Positions 24,781 through 39,973 are shown, numbered from the stretch's first letter. The stretch is DNA of 64,000 nucleotides from Leuctra nigra (GCA_934045905.1 OW203765.1:30351997-30415996); one strand, 5' to 3'. Translations and numbers: made by a program. The notes: generated from the letters alone by a model not told the origin.

Positions 24781-27700
24781 GTAAAAAATAAAACTAAACA
24801 ACGTAATTTGCATTAATTAATCACTGTTTTTCCCCAAAGTTCCTACCAAGAGGTATTTTTTTGCTAGCCACCATCATAATTTACCAAGAATGGTAAAGGT
24901 TTTCTTCAGAATCAATTGTGCTGAAATTATGAATAAACTTTTTCGACCTTCAAAACATGTATTACATCGTGCTCGTTTACAAACGCCGCGCGTTTTCCCC
25001 GAAAGATCCCACTCTCTGCGGGAACCGAACCCCGACCCACCACACAACATTCCGACGCCACCTTCTGACTCATATCTCACCGTGCTTTCGATTACTCAAA
25101 ATGAATTCATTTAACCTAGATGTTTAAAATCGCTGAGAAACGATGAGAAATTCGTGGTAATTCACATGAAAATCTGAACGAAATTCAGTGGGTAATTGTG
25201 CGTTGGCCTTGGAAATGAACAGATTCTGAGAGCGAGATCTTTCGGTAACTCCGGGTGGTTCACACGATAAATATAATAATCACAGTAAAACCAGACACTT
25301 AATATTACAGAATTATCATGAAATGTTACTCGATTTGTACAGATTTATTCCTAACAATTTTTATTAAATTGCCTGGCATTTGAGGGGTCATTTATTATTC
25401 AAGCAACATTGCGACTGAGGTATTTTGAAAAGTATGAAAGATGACAAACGACAGCATTGTGCCAAATCATACACATATCATAAAATTCCTATACACAGTT
25501 TGTTAATTTGTTTATAAATGCTATAATATTTTGATGATGTCAACAATACCTGTCCGTAATATTTTCTGTCTTCAGACATAAGCGTAAGTTATAGAGTAAA
25601 AAAATTGTAAAAACATGATGAAGGACTCGGGAGGCCCGAGTTCGATTCCTTCAGCAGTTCTTTAAGACATTTGTTTCTTGAAATTCAGTTGAGAATCATT
25701 CGTTGATGAACATGTCAAGAAGAAAGAGCTTGCACTCTCGGAGTCTTGAATGAATTCACCTTTTATACTCTTAGATATAAAATTAATATAACATTATTTT
25801 TAAATTGGCAGAAAGTATCTGGATTATTTGAAGCTATGTGAGAATGAAAAATATCCGGCATAACTGGGGGTCGAGCTCCGATTTTTTTTCCATAAAACCA
25901 AGTTTCTTACATTATAGAGAAACCATCCGGTTGTATATTATATTGGCGGATCTGAAAAATTAATCATAAAATCCAGAGATAACCAGATATTTCTAGATTG
26001 GCGAATTCTGGAGGTATATACATCGCATTCTTATATTGATTGTTGACCACTATCTTAAAATTATTAGTGGATATAAAAGGTAACTCCCCATGACGAAGAA
26101 GGTAAATACCTCAATTATGAAATTGTTATTCGTCATTTTCATGATGTCATAGAACCTCTATCCTGGAGATAATTGTAACACCAAACTAAGTTTCCTAATT
26201 CAAAGCTGGATTGTGGGTGTATAAAAAGTGTAATTTACAATTTGCATGGTTTAATATCCTGTATGCACAATGACGTCAATATCTTTTGAAATTTGGCGGT
26301 GCGCATTTTATTTTAACCTGATTCTATTGCATTGGAGGTGTAGGATAATAGTCGCTTGCACTAAACTGGATTATGGAAGTCAGTTTATCAGTTTTAGTTT
26401 TCACTTTTTAGATTGAAGTAGACTTTACAGCCATCCTACAAAGATCTCCCCAAATATCTAGTTTCCATGAAATGTTGTTTTTTTGGGAGTGATACGTTAT
26501 CAAAGGAAATAATTGCAAGTGACACAAGTTATACAGAATAGATAAATTTAAATTTGAAATTGAGGGAATCATAGTAAAAATATAATTTTATTTACGTTTT
26601 TTTAGATTTTCAATTATTGTCATTATTTTAACTATTTTTCACTTCCGGAATGATCATTTCATCGCCAATATTTTATATAATTTGTAAATTTTTGTACCAT
26701 AAATATATTTTCAATTTGTTTCTTGTCCTGACAAAGCATTGAATTGGAAATTAAAAAACTCATAAAATATCATTTAAATATCATTGTATTTGTATCTTGT
26801 TTTTGGTATTTAATTAGATAATTGTAATTGAAAATTTTTAATATATAAATACTACGGGCACCAACATTTACAAACTAAATTTTTGGGCAAGCGTAGAAAG
26901 TAAATAATTTCGCCAATATTTCAGCCATTCTATTTTAGTGTCATAACTAGCATTTGAATCGGGCAATCAGCAACTGCTCTAGATACCCTTACGTCATTTA
27001 AAACATCAAATCTCCAACAACAATTATTTAATCACCCTTCACCCCAGTTCACACAACCTACCACAACCCTAAAACAGATCACAAACTGTTGTCAGTAACA
27101 CTATCCTTGTGAACCAGCCTCACAGATCAAAATCAACCACGATTTTAATTGCACTCTTTGAAGCCTCTGAGGTACGTTTTTCTTTTGACAACCGCAATAC
27201 CTTTTCTCCACAATCAATAACCATTGATAGGCCATTGATCCAACAATCAACATGAAATTCCAATCACTGATTACAGTATTTACAACCAGAAATGTTCACA
27301 ATACGTCGATTAAACCTATTGAAAACGATAGAGAAAAATATGGAACGCTCTCTTCAAATACCTGTAATTTCTAAGTTACACTTTATTTTGTTATGTAACC
27401 GATAAATGGTAAGTCATTCTGTATGAGTTAATAGACTGCAAGTGTTTTTTTGGTATCGTTGACCAATAATAGTACTTCTGCTCCTCCTTTCTAATGTTTG
27501 TTTGTGTTGATTGTGTGGGCTGTACTTGTACTGAGTCGGATAATTAAGGTTTTTGAGGTACGTAATAAGTTGATTGATAATGGCTTCTTTTTGGTGGCAC
27601 ATATTTGACCTATGAGGTCGTGAGTGGTAGGAGAGTGGGGTCTCAATGTAATGATTATAATTATCTTGACCCTAGATAGGACTTTTTCAGTGGTAGTTGA

Positions 27701-30700
27701 GAATGGATTCAAAAATTTAGCACCTTTTCTCACGATAGGTTTTGTACCTTGGATTAAAATTAAACAGGTATGAAGAAAATGCATTTTTACCTTCTTCTAA
27801 ATGATGTACGTAACGTAGGTAGATGACTTGAAGATTATTATAGGGGCTATATTTTAAATTCATAAAACTGGACCTAAATAATAAATTGCTTATTCTAAAC
27901 TGATGTAAAATCGATTAATTAATTAATCGACTATAATTTTTTACGTTTTATGCAAATAAAAACATGCAAATTTCATTGGACACTTTTAAATTGATGTACT
28001 TTCAAATTTCTTTAGCGAGCGACTACTTTTGGCTCTTTTGGCAAACTGTATGTTCAATGCAAACATCACACCAATAGCAAATCTCAAATCTGACACCGAA
28101 ATTTACTTTCAACTTCATTCTCTCTCTCTCTGTACAACTATCTCTCTTGAGGGAAAGAAAATCACGTGTACGCATACGAAAAGAGAATAATTACCAAAAT
28201 AATAAAAAAATTATGCTAAAAGTAAAAAATCCCTATGGCAAATGAAAAATCATAAATCACAAAAAAAAATCGACAAATTAAAGAATTAAAAATAGTAGAA
28301 CAATCCAGAAAAAAATGCAAATTGAAACCACCAAAAAATCTTAACAAATTAATAAAATTCTAATATAATATCAAAAAATCTAAAAGAAGTAAAGATGTGT
28401 ACCGATCTCTCTCACTGCTTGTATTGATCCTGTGCGAAGTGTCGGGTGACAATGCGATGTCGTGGTGCACATGCGAGTGAAAGGCGTGGAATGTGCTGGC
28501 TGGGTGGTACATGATTGATCATCACGATCTTCCACTTGCACTCGCTTGAATGTCAGAACCTCCGGCACTCGCACATGCAATTCGCTTTTTACCTTTTTAT
28601 GCACAATTTATATTGATTTTCGTACAGATATTTTGTTTGTGAGTTTATATGTGAACTAATTGTAAGGATTACGGAATAAATAGTAACAGGAAATTAAGTA
28701 TACCTTTATGTAGTATTACGGCATTTTGTCGAAAGTTTTATTTCTCATTTTATTTTTTTTTATTTAATAATTCTCTTTTTCGTCTTACCTACTTGATACT
28801 TAATTGCTTCATATACAATAATCAATTAAAATATTAATTTAAATAAAGAATTAGGAAATGCTTATTTTTTACAAAAAATATTTCAAAAGTGCTTTTCTGT
28901 TGCTGGCTTTTTCCATAGTTTTTTTAAAGTCCCGACAATTGTTCTTAAAAAAAATATATAGAGTAGCTGGAGTTGAACTTTGAACATTTCTCAGTCACAT
29001 ATTTAAACTAGTCTGATATTCGAGTTACAAAACTAATTTACATTAAAGATGAATGTTATGGAACGTTTTCTACTCACTGACTAGAATGATGATGAGTTAA
29101 AATTAATCTCGAAATTGACCAGTTTTTATAATACAAGACGATTGTATAACTTCATTTTACCCTTCAACTGTCATGGCTACTTTCATCTACATCTTTTATG
29201 AGCACCAACTGTCTAAATAAAAATAAATACATTTAAAATAAATGAATTCATATTTTCGTTTTGAGATCATCTTGGCATTTGCACGAATTGTAACCCTATT
29301 CAATCACGTTATACTCACCAAAACATCAAGCAGCAAAATTAAAGAAAAATACAAAATTACATAACCGAAAATATAAAAATGTTACTAAAGATTTCCTGTT
29401 CCTCCGAAGAAAAGAAATGGATTCTAATTTAGATCCAATTTAAAATTAATGACTTGTCAAACTCTAGGCTTGACACAATTTTATTAAGTCTTTTGTCTTT
29501 CGTATGAAAAGAAAGTGAGCTACACATTAATGACAATACCTGGTCATCGTCACGAAGTAACTAAATCAAGTTTATTTTTTATGTAACATCTTTTATATCG
29601 TAATATTGATGGAGCTAATGATATTTTCAGTGTCCTAAAAGGGTCCAGGTTGATAGTAAATTATCAATCTTAAGTGAACGACATCAGGTTCGTGAATATT
29701 CTTGCAAAATTAACGACTAAAATATAGAAGAATGTGTGCTAATCATTCTTACTCAACTTATTGTAGTTTGACCATTCGAACAATTTTTTACGGCGTATGT
29801 CTGCATTTATTAGTGGAATTGTGTCTTAATATCGGGGTTTGTACATCAGGACTATTGTTATAGAATATTTTGGAGCTTCTAGGTGATGGAAAATTTGATA
29901 TATTTTAAATAAAATATTCTGGTAATGTATGCAAATAAAATTGATAGCGCCAATTTAATGAAGTCACAATTTTATTAAATGCACGATCATCCGATCAAAT
30001 TATTTTGATTGTGTATAATGTTGGATTAATTTTGTATTTCCTAATGAAAATATAAAAAATACTAAAATTAAAAGAATCTTATAATTTTCGATTTCAATAT
30101 TATTCAGGAGGTAATTTCCATTGATTGGCTATTTTTTTTTAAAAGTTTACTTCAGGATGATTAGCTTGCCAGAAACAAATTATAATAAGAACCACATCAT
30201 ACTTATAAAATAAATTATTATATTCTGTTGTCAAAACTTATATAATCACATATAACTAGACATCTATGGTAGATTACTATGGACTCATTGTAATGGGTAA
30301 AAACTCTTCCATCTACCTGACAACTGCAACGTACAGCCTCTAAAACACGCTCAATGCTCCTGTGATCTTCTGCCCTGAATCAGAGGCACTCTTTACTCTC
30401 TTGACCTCACTCAAGAGGTGTCACGGATTAAGAAGCTACATGTGAAGGTTTGTTCAAGTTTGTTGTGGTATGTCGTAGAAGGCAACAAGAATCTAGGCTG
30501 TACTACTTGGCATTTAAATATCAAATGAACGGATTTGCTTTCAAATTAAAAGAGAAATTAATTAATATTTTTTTGGAAGTATATATTTACGTAATTGTTT
30601 TTAAGTTTTTTTTTGTAAAATGCATTTTTAAATTTAGTTATGGAGAAGGTAAATGTTATTAGCAAATTTATTATTGAAACTGGCTATTCTAAAATTTTAC

Positions 30701-33123
30701 ACGAAATAGTACTGTAATTCTTGATAATGACCCTTGAATTCCATTAAAATATAAATGGTTGATGACTCAATGAAGCATGTTTTGAATTCGTTATAGGTGT
30801 GAGAATTGAATAAACGAATAACTAGTATTTACTTTTTTCATGGCTGAATCATCATTAAGTCCCAATAAAGTATGTTTCCTGTTATATGCAAGTAGAGGGC
30901 AAACTTTATGGGTGAAAAATAAATTATTCATGTGGTCTCTATAAAATTCTGATGTAAAATATTTCACGATTTACTAGTAAATTACTTGTATTCAGAATTG
31001 CTGACTCATCAGAAGAGAATTAACTTGTGTTTTACGATATTGATTAAACCCTTAGTACCCATAATCAACACTACAAAAATTACAATTTCAAGTAGGTAAC
31101 AAATTATTGAGCCTGTGTATTAATACATGGACTAATTTATTTCATCAATCAATCTTTGATCAAATCAAATAATGAAATATTTTCACATATTTTGAATAAT
31201 GTTTTTTTTACTGATAATCTTCAATGTTCATGTTATTTCGCACTGTCAATTTATGTTATTAATTGTCCTGCGTTATTTAATTAGTTAAATTATGTCTTGG
31301 CTTAAGTCTATTCAAACTAGATACAAACATTATGTGCAATTGCATAAATTATAGAATAAGATCATAAACTCAAAAGATCGGTAATCAATCATTTCAAGTC
31401 ACAATATTACAAACATCCCAACAAACTATTTCATAACCACTCATTAGATCATGCATTGAGCAAAACTTAGGAATGTTCTCCAATCAGGAAGAAAACTACA
31501 CGAACCCATTTGTCACCTCGTTACTTGTAATAATGCCATCAAGACCCTAGGAAGCTGTCATCATCATAATCTATAGCGAACTAACAGTTGCCCACTGACC
31601 TAAAGATGACCAGCTCGCAACTACTATTACAATAATAATGCAATAACTCAAATCATGGATTATTCGTTCTTGCACACATGGGCGTTTACGTTGCAATCAC
31701 ATCATATGGAATATAATATACCTTTATTTGCTATCATTAGATGAGTAAGTACATACTACACTATGGTTAGGATAACCAGTTTGCTACATTGACGTAATGA
31801 TCGAAATTCCATAGATAAAAATGGTAGATAAGTGCATTTGAACGGCCGCACCCGAGCTAAATTCTTGTTATAATATTATCCTAAATATAGCTTTTGAACT
31901 ATTCAAATGACTAAAATTTGGAAAAGTAATTTGTTTATTTATTCTTGAGAAGAACAAGACTAGGTATAAAGACGATTATTTGCCTAAACTTGATGAAAGG
32001 TAAAAATATATTCCCACTGTTTCATATATTAGTCAAAATTTGGCACAACTATTGCATTTTTAAGTTTGTAGTATATTTCTAAGGTCGACTCCAGAAATTC
32101 TACGCAAGTATTAGTAACAAATTAATAATTTGAATGGTCAAAAAATAGTATGCCGATATTTAGGGAACATCAAATTGAATTGAATACAAACAAACAAATA
32201 AGTAATAATCAATTACGCAAATCACATGAAACATTCATGAATATCGAACACCAAAACTAACTTTTGGAAACTTCATGGATTCAATTTTCACGTATTTGGT
32301 TATAAAATTGAAACAGTGTAACCCGCACTTCACAACACACCATGGGCGTAACTTTACAATCAAATCACACATAATACCTCTACATTTTCAACCACCAACG
32401 AATGTAACAATAAAGTGTTATATTGGTGTGTGTGGGTGAGAAGATTGGCTCATCGCTCTAATCAAGGCTCCACACAGGTCACGAATAAACAATATCTTCA
32501 AGCTATGGGATATCTTCTCGTAGGTCCTGATCTTATAAGTTTAATGCGTACTTTACTTGGAGTCGTGGGTAATATTTGAGGAAATGATCGTGGATCGGGG
32601 TAATTTGTTTATCGGGTAAATTGGAAGATAAGTAATAAAATGGTTCATTAGAGTTGATTTATATGTGGTATTTGAGTTTATTTTAGAGGTGTGTAGAATA
32701 AATTCTGGCACGAACAAATGCACGATTCAAAGTACCTAGTGTAAGAAGATTTTTACTATAGTCTCGTGTTTATAATTCATGAAAGAACCGAAGTTCAGAA
32801 AAAATTTACGTATAGGTAAACAACATCTCTTCAGGAAAATTGATCAAACTTTTTAACTGAAACGAGTTTTTCAATAATTTTTAATGCGTCATTTTTTCCC
32901 TGTAACACCCTAAAAGACCCAAAGATTCTAAATTTTGCCCGTCTCAATTTTGGACTCATATACCTATTGACATTATTTGGTTGTCCTGTTTCCCAGCTGA
33001 ATTGGCTATTTAGATAAGAAACTACTCTGCGGAACGTTTTGGATTACAACCAGGAATATTTAAAACTAATTTAGAAATATAATAAAGTGCGAACGATTTT
33101 GCCGCCTTTTGCAGGCACTTTTT
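24781..33123. other. Intergenic AT-rich DNA, no gene recognised
   Basis: About 8.3 kb without a supportable exon. A weak T-arm-like word (GGCCCGAGTTCGATTCCTT) lies at 25633-25657. Paired short ORFs at 24.9-25.1 kb and 27.4-27.8 kb are overlapping frames without family motifs. A TCTC microsatellite-like run is at about 28120. Confidence 0.55.
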
Positions 33124-33522
33124 TGGATACGATTGGAGACAAAATGGGTTAACGAAATGATTTGACATTTAGGCTGCATTTCACCAAGATTCCAAACCCG
33201 GGTTAGAGGCGGTAAACCTGGTTTAGAGGCTCCTAAACCAGGTTTACCGCCTCTAACCCGGGTTTGGAATCTTGGTGAAACGCAGCCTTAAAAAACACAA
33301 ACTTAGGGTTATCCCTTGGTACATTTTTTATTTTTCGCTTCGTTAATTAGTAAGAATTAGTTGATTTTTTGTGAAATATTGAATATTTTCTTGTCTTCCT
33401 GGGTGCCGTATAAAATTTAATTTAAAAAATGGGCCAAGTGACAACCCAAAGTTTGCCTTTTATCTAATCATGATTGAAATTTGAGATCAATTGGTTCGCG
33501 GGTTTGGTCTCCAATCGTATCG
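33124..33522. mobile_element. Foldback element (about 400 bp including a nested MITE)
   Basis: Left TIR GGATACGATTGGAGACAAA is mirrored by the right end reading CTCCAATCGTATCGG. Inner arms AAACTTAGGGTTATCCCTTGG and CCAAGTGACAACCCAAAGTTTG are also inverted copies. A diverged partial copy lies at 10093-10310. No ORF. The left arm is interrupted by the 116-bp MITE at 33172-33287. Confidence 0.7.
33172..33287. mobile_element. 116-bp PIF/Harbinger-like MITE with TTA target duplication
   Basis: Almost the entire element is one hairpin. It starts GGCTGCATTTCACCAAGATT and ends with the complement (one mismatch near the tip). Arms contain AACCCGGGTTAGAGGCGGTA and its inverse. TTA lies directly outside each end (33169-33171 and 33288-33290), as expected for PIF/Harbinger (TWA). 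The near-identity of the arms suggests recent origin or strong constraint on the hairpin. Confidence 0.85.
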
Positions 33523-36500
33523 GAAATTGCGTAGTTTTGCGCGGTTTTGATGAATAACCGGCGCATAGTTAACAAGGCACGAGGCAAAAATTAAAAAGTG
33601 CTACTAATATACAATCAGACTGATCATGTGAACATCTTATCAAAGTATAACACCCACGTATGAAAAAATATTCTCTCTCAATTTGCTAAAGCAACCGTGC
33701 GCTTGTATAATCTTAAATCTGTAAAATTTAATTGTTTTTGAAAACGAATGTATTTATCAATAAATTATCGTATAAGCACATATCACATCAGGCAATTGAA
33801 ATTTTCCATACAGCGTGTCTGAATTTGTTACATTTTAATTGCTCGATGTACCTAACATGGTCTTAACAAGACAGCCCACACCAAGGCGTCTGCCTACACT
33901 TTCTCGCGTACAACAATAACCGTGACACATGGCTCTTTGTCGGCTGGTCGCGCGTCCTCGTCCATCATCGTGTATCTCCGTGAGTGATCGGCAATCTCCG
34001 CCAGTCATCGGCCGCCTCCGTCACTGTTCGTCACGCCTAGTATAGGATGATGAGCCGAGGTGTGGGTCGGTTATTTAGCAAAAATTTGTGTTCTTCGATC
34101 ACGATTTAGCGAATAGACGAACATTAAATCAGAAATGAAGAGGAGCAGTGGGTCGATTTTGCAACGTTTTTATATCAGTATATAAATTTCATTTCATTTG
34201 CTTGTGGGAAGTGTTTCTACTATTGTTGTTCTATTGCTGTGCAAGTTGTGTGGATGTTTCACCCATAAGAGCGGGAAAATAAGTGAACTTGAAACTAGTT
34301 ATGAAATGAATTCATATTTTCATATTATGAATGATTATCATTCCAATGAATTCATATTTAGATTAAGATTTCATAAAACCGCAATTAGGTAAAAAGTAAT
34401 ATTTTTAGAAAAAAAAACTATTTTATATTTCCATACGCGATACTCTAATAACTATGCTATGCCATCAATCTTAGCAATGTATTATTTGTTTTCTTTTATC
34501 GGAAGTTTGCTTTAGTTCATGAAATAATACACACAAAATTAATTATTTGTCATCTTTTTCACGTGTTTTCAAGAAATACAGTACTAAATCCATGACATAA
34601 TTAAGCGAATTTCCCAACTGATATTAAACAATTTATTTGACAAACAAATTGGGGTTATTTCATATCAGGTTCATCACAAATGAATGTCAATGTAATGTAG
34701 AACATATTTTCAATTCAAGTTTAATTACATTGTCAATTACTTAATACAAATTACGACGTCGCTCTAATTACGCTGTCTCGTTCAACCAGAGTTAACAAAT
34801 ACCACATATCATTGCCAAATTACTGAACCCATAAACAAGACTTGAAATACTTTTAAAGTTCTTGTTATATTTTTAATCGCGACGATTTTGTGTCAAAGTG
34901 GTTGTACTAAGTAATGCTTGTCATTGTAGAAACTAAACCTGACTTTTTGTCAAGTGTTTTTGAACAAGGGCAAGCCACACACGAATCTTTGAAATGGAAT
35001 TGAAAGAAGAGATATTTGAACAATGAGACATTAGACGAGTCGGTAAACACATGCATTTGCGAATGACCTACGATTACTATTGCAATTACCGTTCATTTAG
35101 CATAACTTTAAAAAGTATACTCAGTACAAGAATTACGAAATAAAAAGCCTAGATCACGGATAAATGTTTGGAATCAAGGTTCATAGATAAAGACATTCAC
35201 AGAACAATAAGTGAAAATAATAGTTAAGGAACGTTATATGGAGTGAAACAACTTTATACAAGAAGAGTTGCTGTTTTGACTAAAATCTATATCTATAGTA
35301 AATTGATTCCGAAAATTGATCTTCCTATCCGGATTAAATCTGTAATTATTCGACCCTCTTCTGAACTCAATAACTTACTAGACAGAAAGCTAGAATAGTA
35401 ATTTCGACAAAAATATATCATCGACTTTCAAAAAAAAATTAAAAAAAAAATAAAATTGAAAAAATTATGAAATGTATACTGTCCTTTTTCATTAAATTAG
35501 GACACCGATTTTCTTTTAGAATAAGAAATGACGATTCATTACTTAGGAAAGCCGGCGCTTTTGTCCCGGAGTGTATGTAGGATGTGTGTGTGTCGGCTAT
35601 ACTTAAGAATTTAACAAACACTTCACCACGTTTCACAAAACAAACATACGGACCCGTTATTTGCTTAAAATTGCCACACGATTCTTGAAATTTCGCCAAC
35701 CTTTAGATTGCAATGCCATTTTCTTATTACAGATGAGTTTTAAACATTAATATTTATGAACAACCGTTTACCAAAAACAAACAAACAATTCTCTATATTA
35801 TTATACGATCTACTGAATAATTTCTGATAATTTTGAATTTCTAATTGGTATAATTATTTGTAAAAAGCTACAATGTCTTACATTAAACATTTCCGTGTGA
35901 ATTTTATGAATCGAAATTAGGAGATTGTGATTTATTACCCAATGTTGATTTAGAAAACAGAAGTCCAAAGTCAAAATAACATTATTTTTCCTCATGATTT
36001 TATTTTTAATTCGCATATTCAACCATGTACTTATTTCAATTCCACTGAATCACCTGGCCAATTCTACGAAATTTACGAAATCTTCACCAATCTCCGGGAT
36101 GATTACGTTTTATTATACTCCTTTACCTTCGATAATTCTCTTGGTAATAATAGAGTAAAAGCTACGTAGAATTTCCACGAAATAATTGGAACTGATTAAA
36201 TGAAATTGCTGGTTTCTGACACGAAATCAGTTTTGATCGGAAAGATCAGTGATCAGTAGCTTTATACTTCGTTGATCGATCTGATCATCAGACTTTTGAC
36301 CCAACAGAAAATAATTTTGATTAAAATCGTTCTAATAACGCTCATGATAGAATCTCAAATAATAAAATATCTCAGGAAACTGCCAAAATTATTGATTTCT
36401 AAAAGCCAATGCTATGAGTGAATCGAAGAAATAAGTCTTCGAGTTTTATTAGAGTATCCGGGTTTGATTTCGGTGGCAAGCTATCACGATTGTGGTTTAT

Positions 36501-37965
36501 CTCGATGACCAGAAGGAGTATTCGTTCTTCCATTTGAGATATTTCCTACTCTTGCATTGAACTCCCCAATATTGTTTCCAATGATTTATTGATCTTTAGG
36601 CAGTTAGGTTACAGGAAGAGTGAACGTTGGGGGGGAGGGGGGGGGAGAAGGGTGTATTGTAGAGACGATTTTTTTCTCTCATTCACTATCTATTCGGACT
36701 TGAAACTATTTAAAAATCAATACATCTTTTAAGTAATCTTTGATAGATTAAAATATAAAAATACAATAAAATAAATAAAATGTCCATAACATTTACTTAC
36801 AAATAACTCGTCTTTGTTTTTGGGTGAAACATGAAATATTTTTTTCCGTTTCTGTACCTCATACAACTAAAATTACTTTTTCCATTTGTTTAATATTTAA
36901 AAAAAAATTAAAAACAGTGAATATCATGTATTATTGAGATGTATTGACCCCTCAATATAATTACATGTGTATTTCAAAATGTTGAATTATGAAGAGCTGA
37001 AATATAACTTATTTCAAATAAGTAAGACAATAGTTAAGTCTGTGGAGAATCCTCAAAACCATCTATAAAATTAAGAAAATGTGGGTTCGATAATTTTTAT
37101 AAAATATATTTTATAATATTTATTCAATTTTATGATTTTTTTACCATCCTATAAAGTATAGACATACTTGACTGATAATATACATTCATAATAAGGATCT
37201 TTTAGCCAAGTTTACGTTTGAATAAAAATGTTGACGGTTAATAAAATTATTGAATCTAATCGGCTGCATTTCTTCAAACCTGCATTCAGATAAAGACATC
37301 AACACCTCCAAACCACCGCATCACTTTCGTCAACATAAAAGCCAACTATACTAAACTCCATCATTGAACTGTCAGAAGGCCAACTTCAGATCCCGTTATC
37401 ATTTCACGCTCCTTTCTCCTGCCCAGCATCCTCATTTGCATCACCCGACAGTGGACCGATTCATAGATCAACCTTGAGCAGAAATATTTCACCACGACGA
37501 GCATCAAATTGATTTCATTTCGACCCTTCAATCTAGTCCAACCACTTTCACACAGATTGAATAAAACAAAAATGTATTTTCAAGTTTCGTGTGTCTGTTT
37601 ATATTAAGTTTTAAAGCACTTGTTTAGTGCTGATATGACAATGAAAATTATGTAGGTGGGTTTTAATAGGTTTCATCGATTTGTTTACGATGGTTTTTAT
37701 AAGGTTAGTGGTTTATTGTTGGATAATTGGCAGGGGGAAGACATGGCTCCTTTTTAAATATACATAATTCATTAGCTCTAAAGCATTGCAGTTTATGAGC
37801 GTTGAGATCTGCTTTTTAACAGGTGTATAAATTTAAATTGGTCGTAAATTCGTTGAGATCTTTTTCAAATTAAAAAAGCAGTGAATTAAATTATGTTTTC
37901 ACAGGTTTGATACAATTAAAAACTATTTCAAATGCCAAGATTAATTAATCTGAAACGGTTATTTC
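33523..37965. other. Intergenic DNA, no gene recognised
   Basis: It holds a GC-richer patch with a degenerate 20-bp repeat (33.97 kb, listed separately) and a G-rich run at about 36628-36650 (seven and nine Gs around an A). The remainder is AT-rich without exon-like ORFs. Confidence 0.55.
33969..34034 (+). repeat. Degenerate 20-bp tandem repeat, about 3.3 copies, GC-rich
   Basis: Three 20-nt units begin CGTGTATCTCCG, CGGCAATCTCCG and CGGCCGCCTCCG, with a partial fourth (CGTCACGCC). Each carries a TCCG-centred core and an end like AGTGAT, AGTCAT or ACTGTT. The surroundings (33890-34050) are clearly GC-richer than the flanks. No ORF function inferred. Confidence 0.6.
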
Positions 37966-38170
37966 GCAGCAATTTGGCTCAGTCGGTAACTCACAATCTA
38001 GACGCCCGGGTTCGAATCTCTCGGTCGACCTTCATGACTGAGTTTATTCCGCCGTTTTACTCAGTCGAGAGTTAAACGCTGGGAATGGACCCTATTATTA
38101 GATATGACCTCCTCCTTAACATCTTACTTTCTTTATAATGATCTCCCAATCATCCTCATAATTACTCACA
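37966..38170 (+). mobile_element. tRNA-derived SINE (family A)
   Basis: The head has an A-box-like TGGCTCAGTCGGTAA and a box B CGGGTTCGAATCTCTCGG. The body follows with CATGACTGAG, TACTCAGTCGAGAG, GCTGGGAATGGACC, a CTCCTCC stretch and TCTCCCAATCATCCTCATAA. The order matches the other family A copies. The head is too diverged to fold as an intact tRNA. Confidence 0.75.
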
Positions 38171-39973
38171 GATACGAAATTACCATAGATCAATAAAACT
38201 ATTAAAAATGGCAATTTACTAGAAACGCTATGGGAACGCGTAGATAAGTGAGCCTTCGAAATTCATGGAAATTATTGTTTCATAAAACGTTTGACGGACA
38301 TCTCAGCCAGAATAAATTTATAAATTAGGAATAAATTATAGAAATATCTTGCTGGTAATCAATCGGCAATAAATTTTGAAAGTAATGGATGAATCTTTTG
38401 TCGAAAAAAGTTGTCTGGTCCGTTAGTCCTTTGACCTGTTATTTGACAATTAATATTTTAGCACAAATTTTAAGTTTACGCAATAATACATTTTAAAGTA
38501 TTTTCTGTGACGAAAATGTCACATCTCCGGATATAAAAAACACCTTTATTTCCATACATAACAATGTAAAAAAAAAACATTGACAAATGGAGAAGCGTCG
38601 TGTCCAATCTACTTAAATAATTTGGCATCTTCTAATTGTGTTTGAATCAGGCCATCTGAAAGTGGCCAGGTAATGTCATTAAGACTTCTAGCATCATGTC
38701 CACGTAACCGATCCGAGAATTTCGCGCTTACAATGACGAATTGCAGTAGCAATCAGATTGCCAACCACACTAATTAGCAACGATTTAGTTATTACATAGA
38801 GATGATGCGGCTAGTTTTTTCTTATTTATGATTGGATGAGTTTTACTTTTATTTGGCATTTCAATTTTCGATTTATTTTTTTCGTCTGTCTGGTTCCTTG
38901 ATTTGTGCTCATCTTCAGTGAATGTTGTCTTTGGAACGGGGTTATAAGCAACGACCGCAAAAATAATGTTTATTTTTTTGTACTACTAAGTTTAAATACG
39001 AATTGACACCTGTTTGGTTTGTTAATAGTTTGGGAACTTCACGAAAGAAGTGTCAGTTATGCAAATTAGTTTTCAAATTTATTTTTATTGCGCACAAATT
39101 TGTCGCGGAGATTACAAATATGTCAGTTAAAATATCCATAGTTGTATATTATATAAAACTTCGTTCATAATTTAATTTAAAAATCGATCTTTACAGTGAG
39201 ATAAACGCAACTCTTAAATCTTTGAAGTGAAAGTATTTTCTTTGAAGATATGTATTTTATTTTTCATGTTGGTGTTAACTAATTAATATTTCAATGCAGT
39301 TGGTAATTACTTTTAACAAAAAGTCAATTTGTAACATTATCTGTATAATTATCTCTACTTGCCGTTTGTATTTTATTTAATGAACTAAGGAAATTAATTT
39401 TAGATTATCCTTTAAAACTTTCTTCAAGAAAATGAACACTTCATGCTGATGTTAATGGTAGGCTTGCATTAAGAAAAAAATTTATCAATTATTAGAATAT
39501 TTAAACACTCCATAAAACTAAAACTATTCAATTTAATGTCCACACTTTATCAATAAAGAAATCGACAAATAACTTATTAGATTTCAAATGATCCTCATTA
39601 AAATGTGTTTAAGATAATTGTTTTATTGGCTCATTTGAAATAAACGGTGTTCTGTTGAAACAGTTAATTATTGTCCATCACTCGATCTTTACCTTGGAAT
39701 AACAAAACATTGATGACCCACAATCTATCCCATCAGACTGTACGATAATTAACTTAATTCTCGAAATCAAATCTCAAGGAAAGACCAGATAATTTGTGAG
39801 AATCATTATTTACCAATTGTTTTCAGGCTTCAGGTATGCGTGGAAGGAGGAACCTTTCTGTCGAATTAGTCTTCTTAAAAAACTGATTTCATAATGATAG
39901 GAACTTAGGTAGAAGTTTTAACTGAAGAGCCCAGAGAAACTTATTTTTATCGGAATCACTCAAACGGTATTTT
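38171..39973. other. Intergenic AT-rich DNA, nothing recognised
   Basis: No repeat partner, RNA gene or exon that I can support. Confidence 0.5.
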
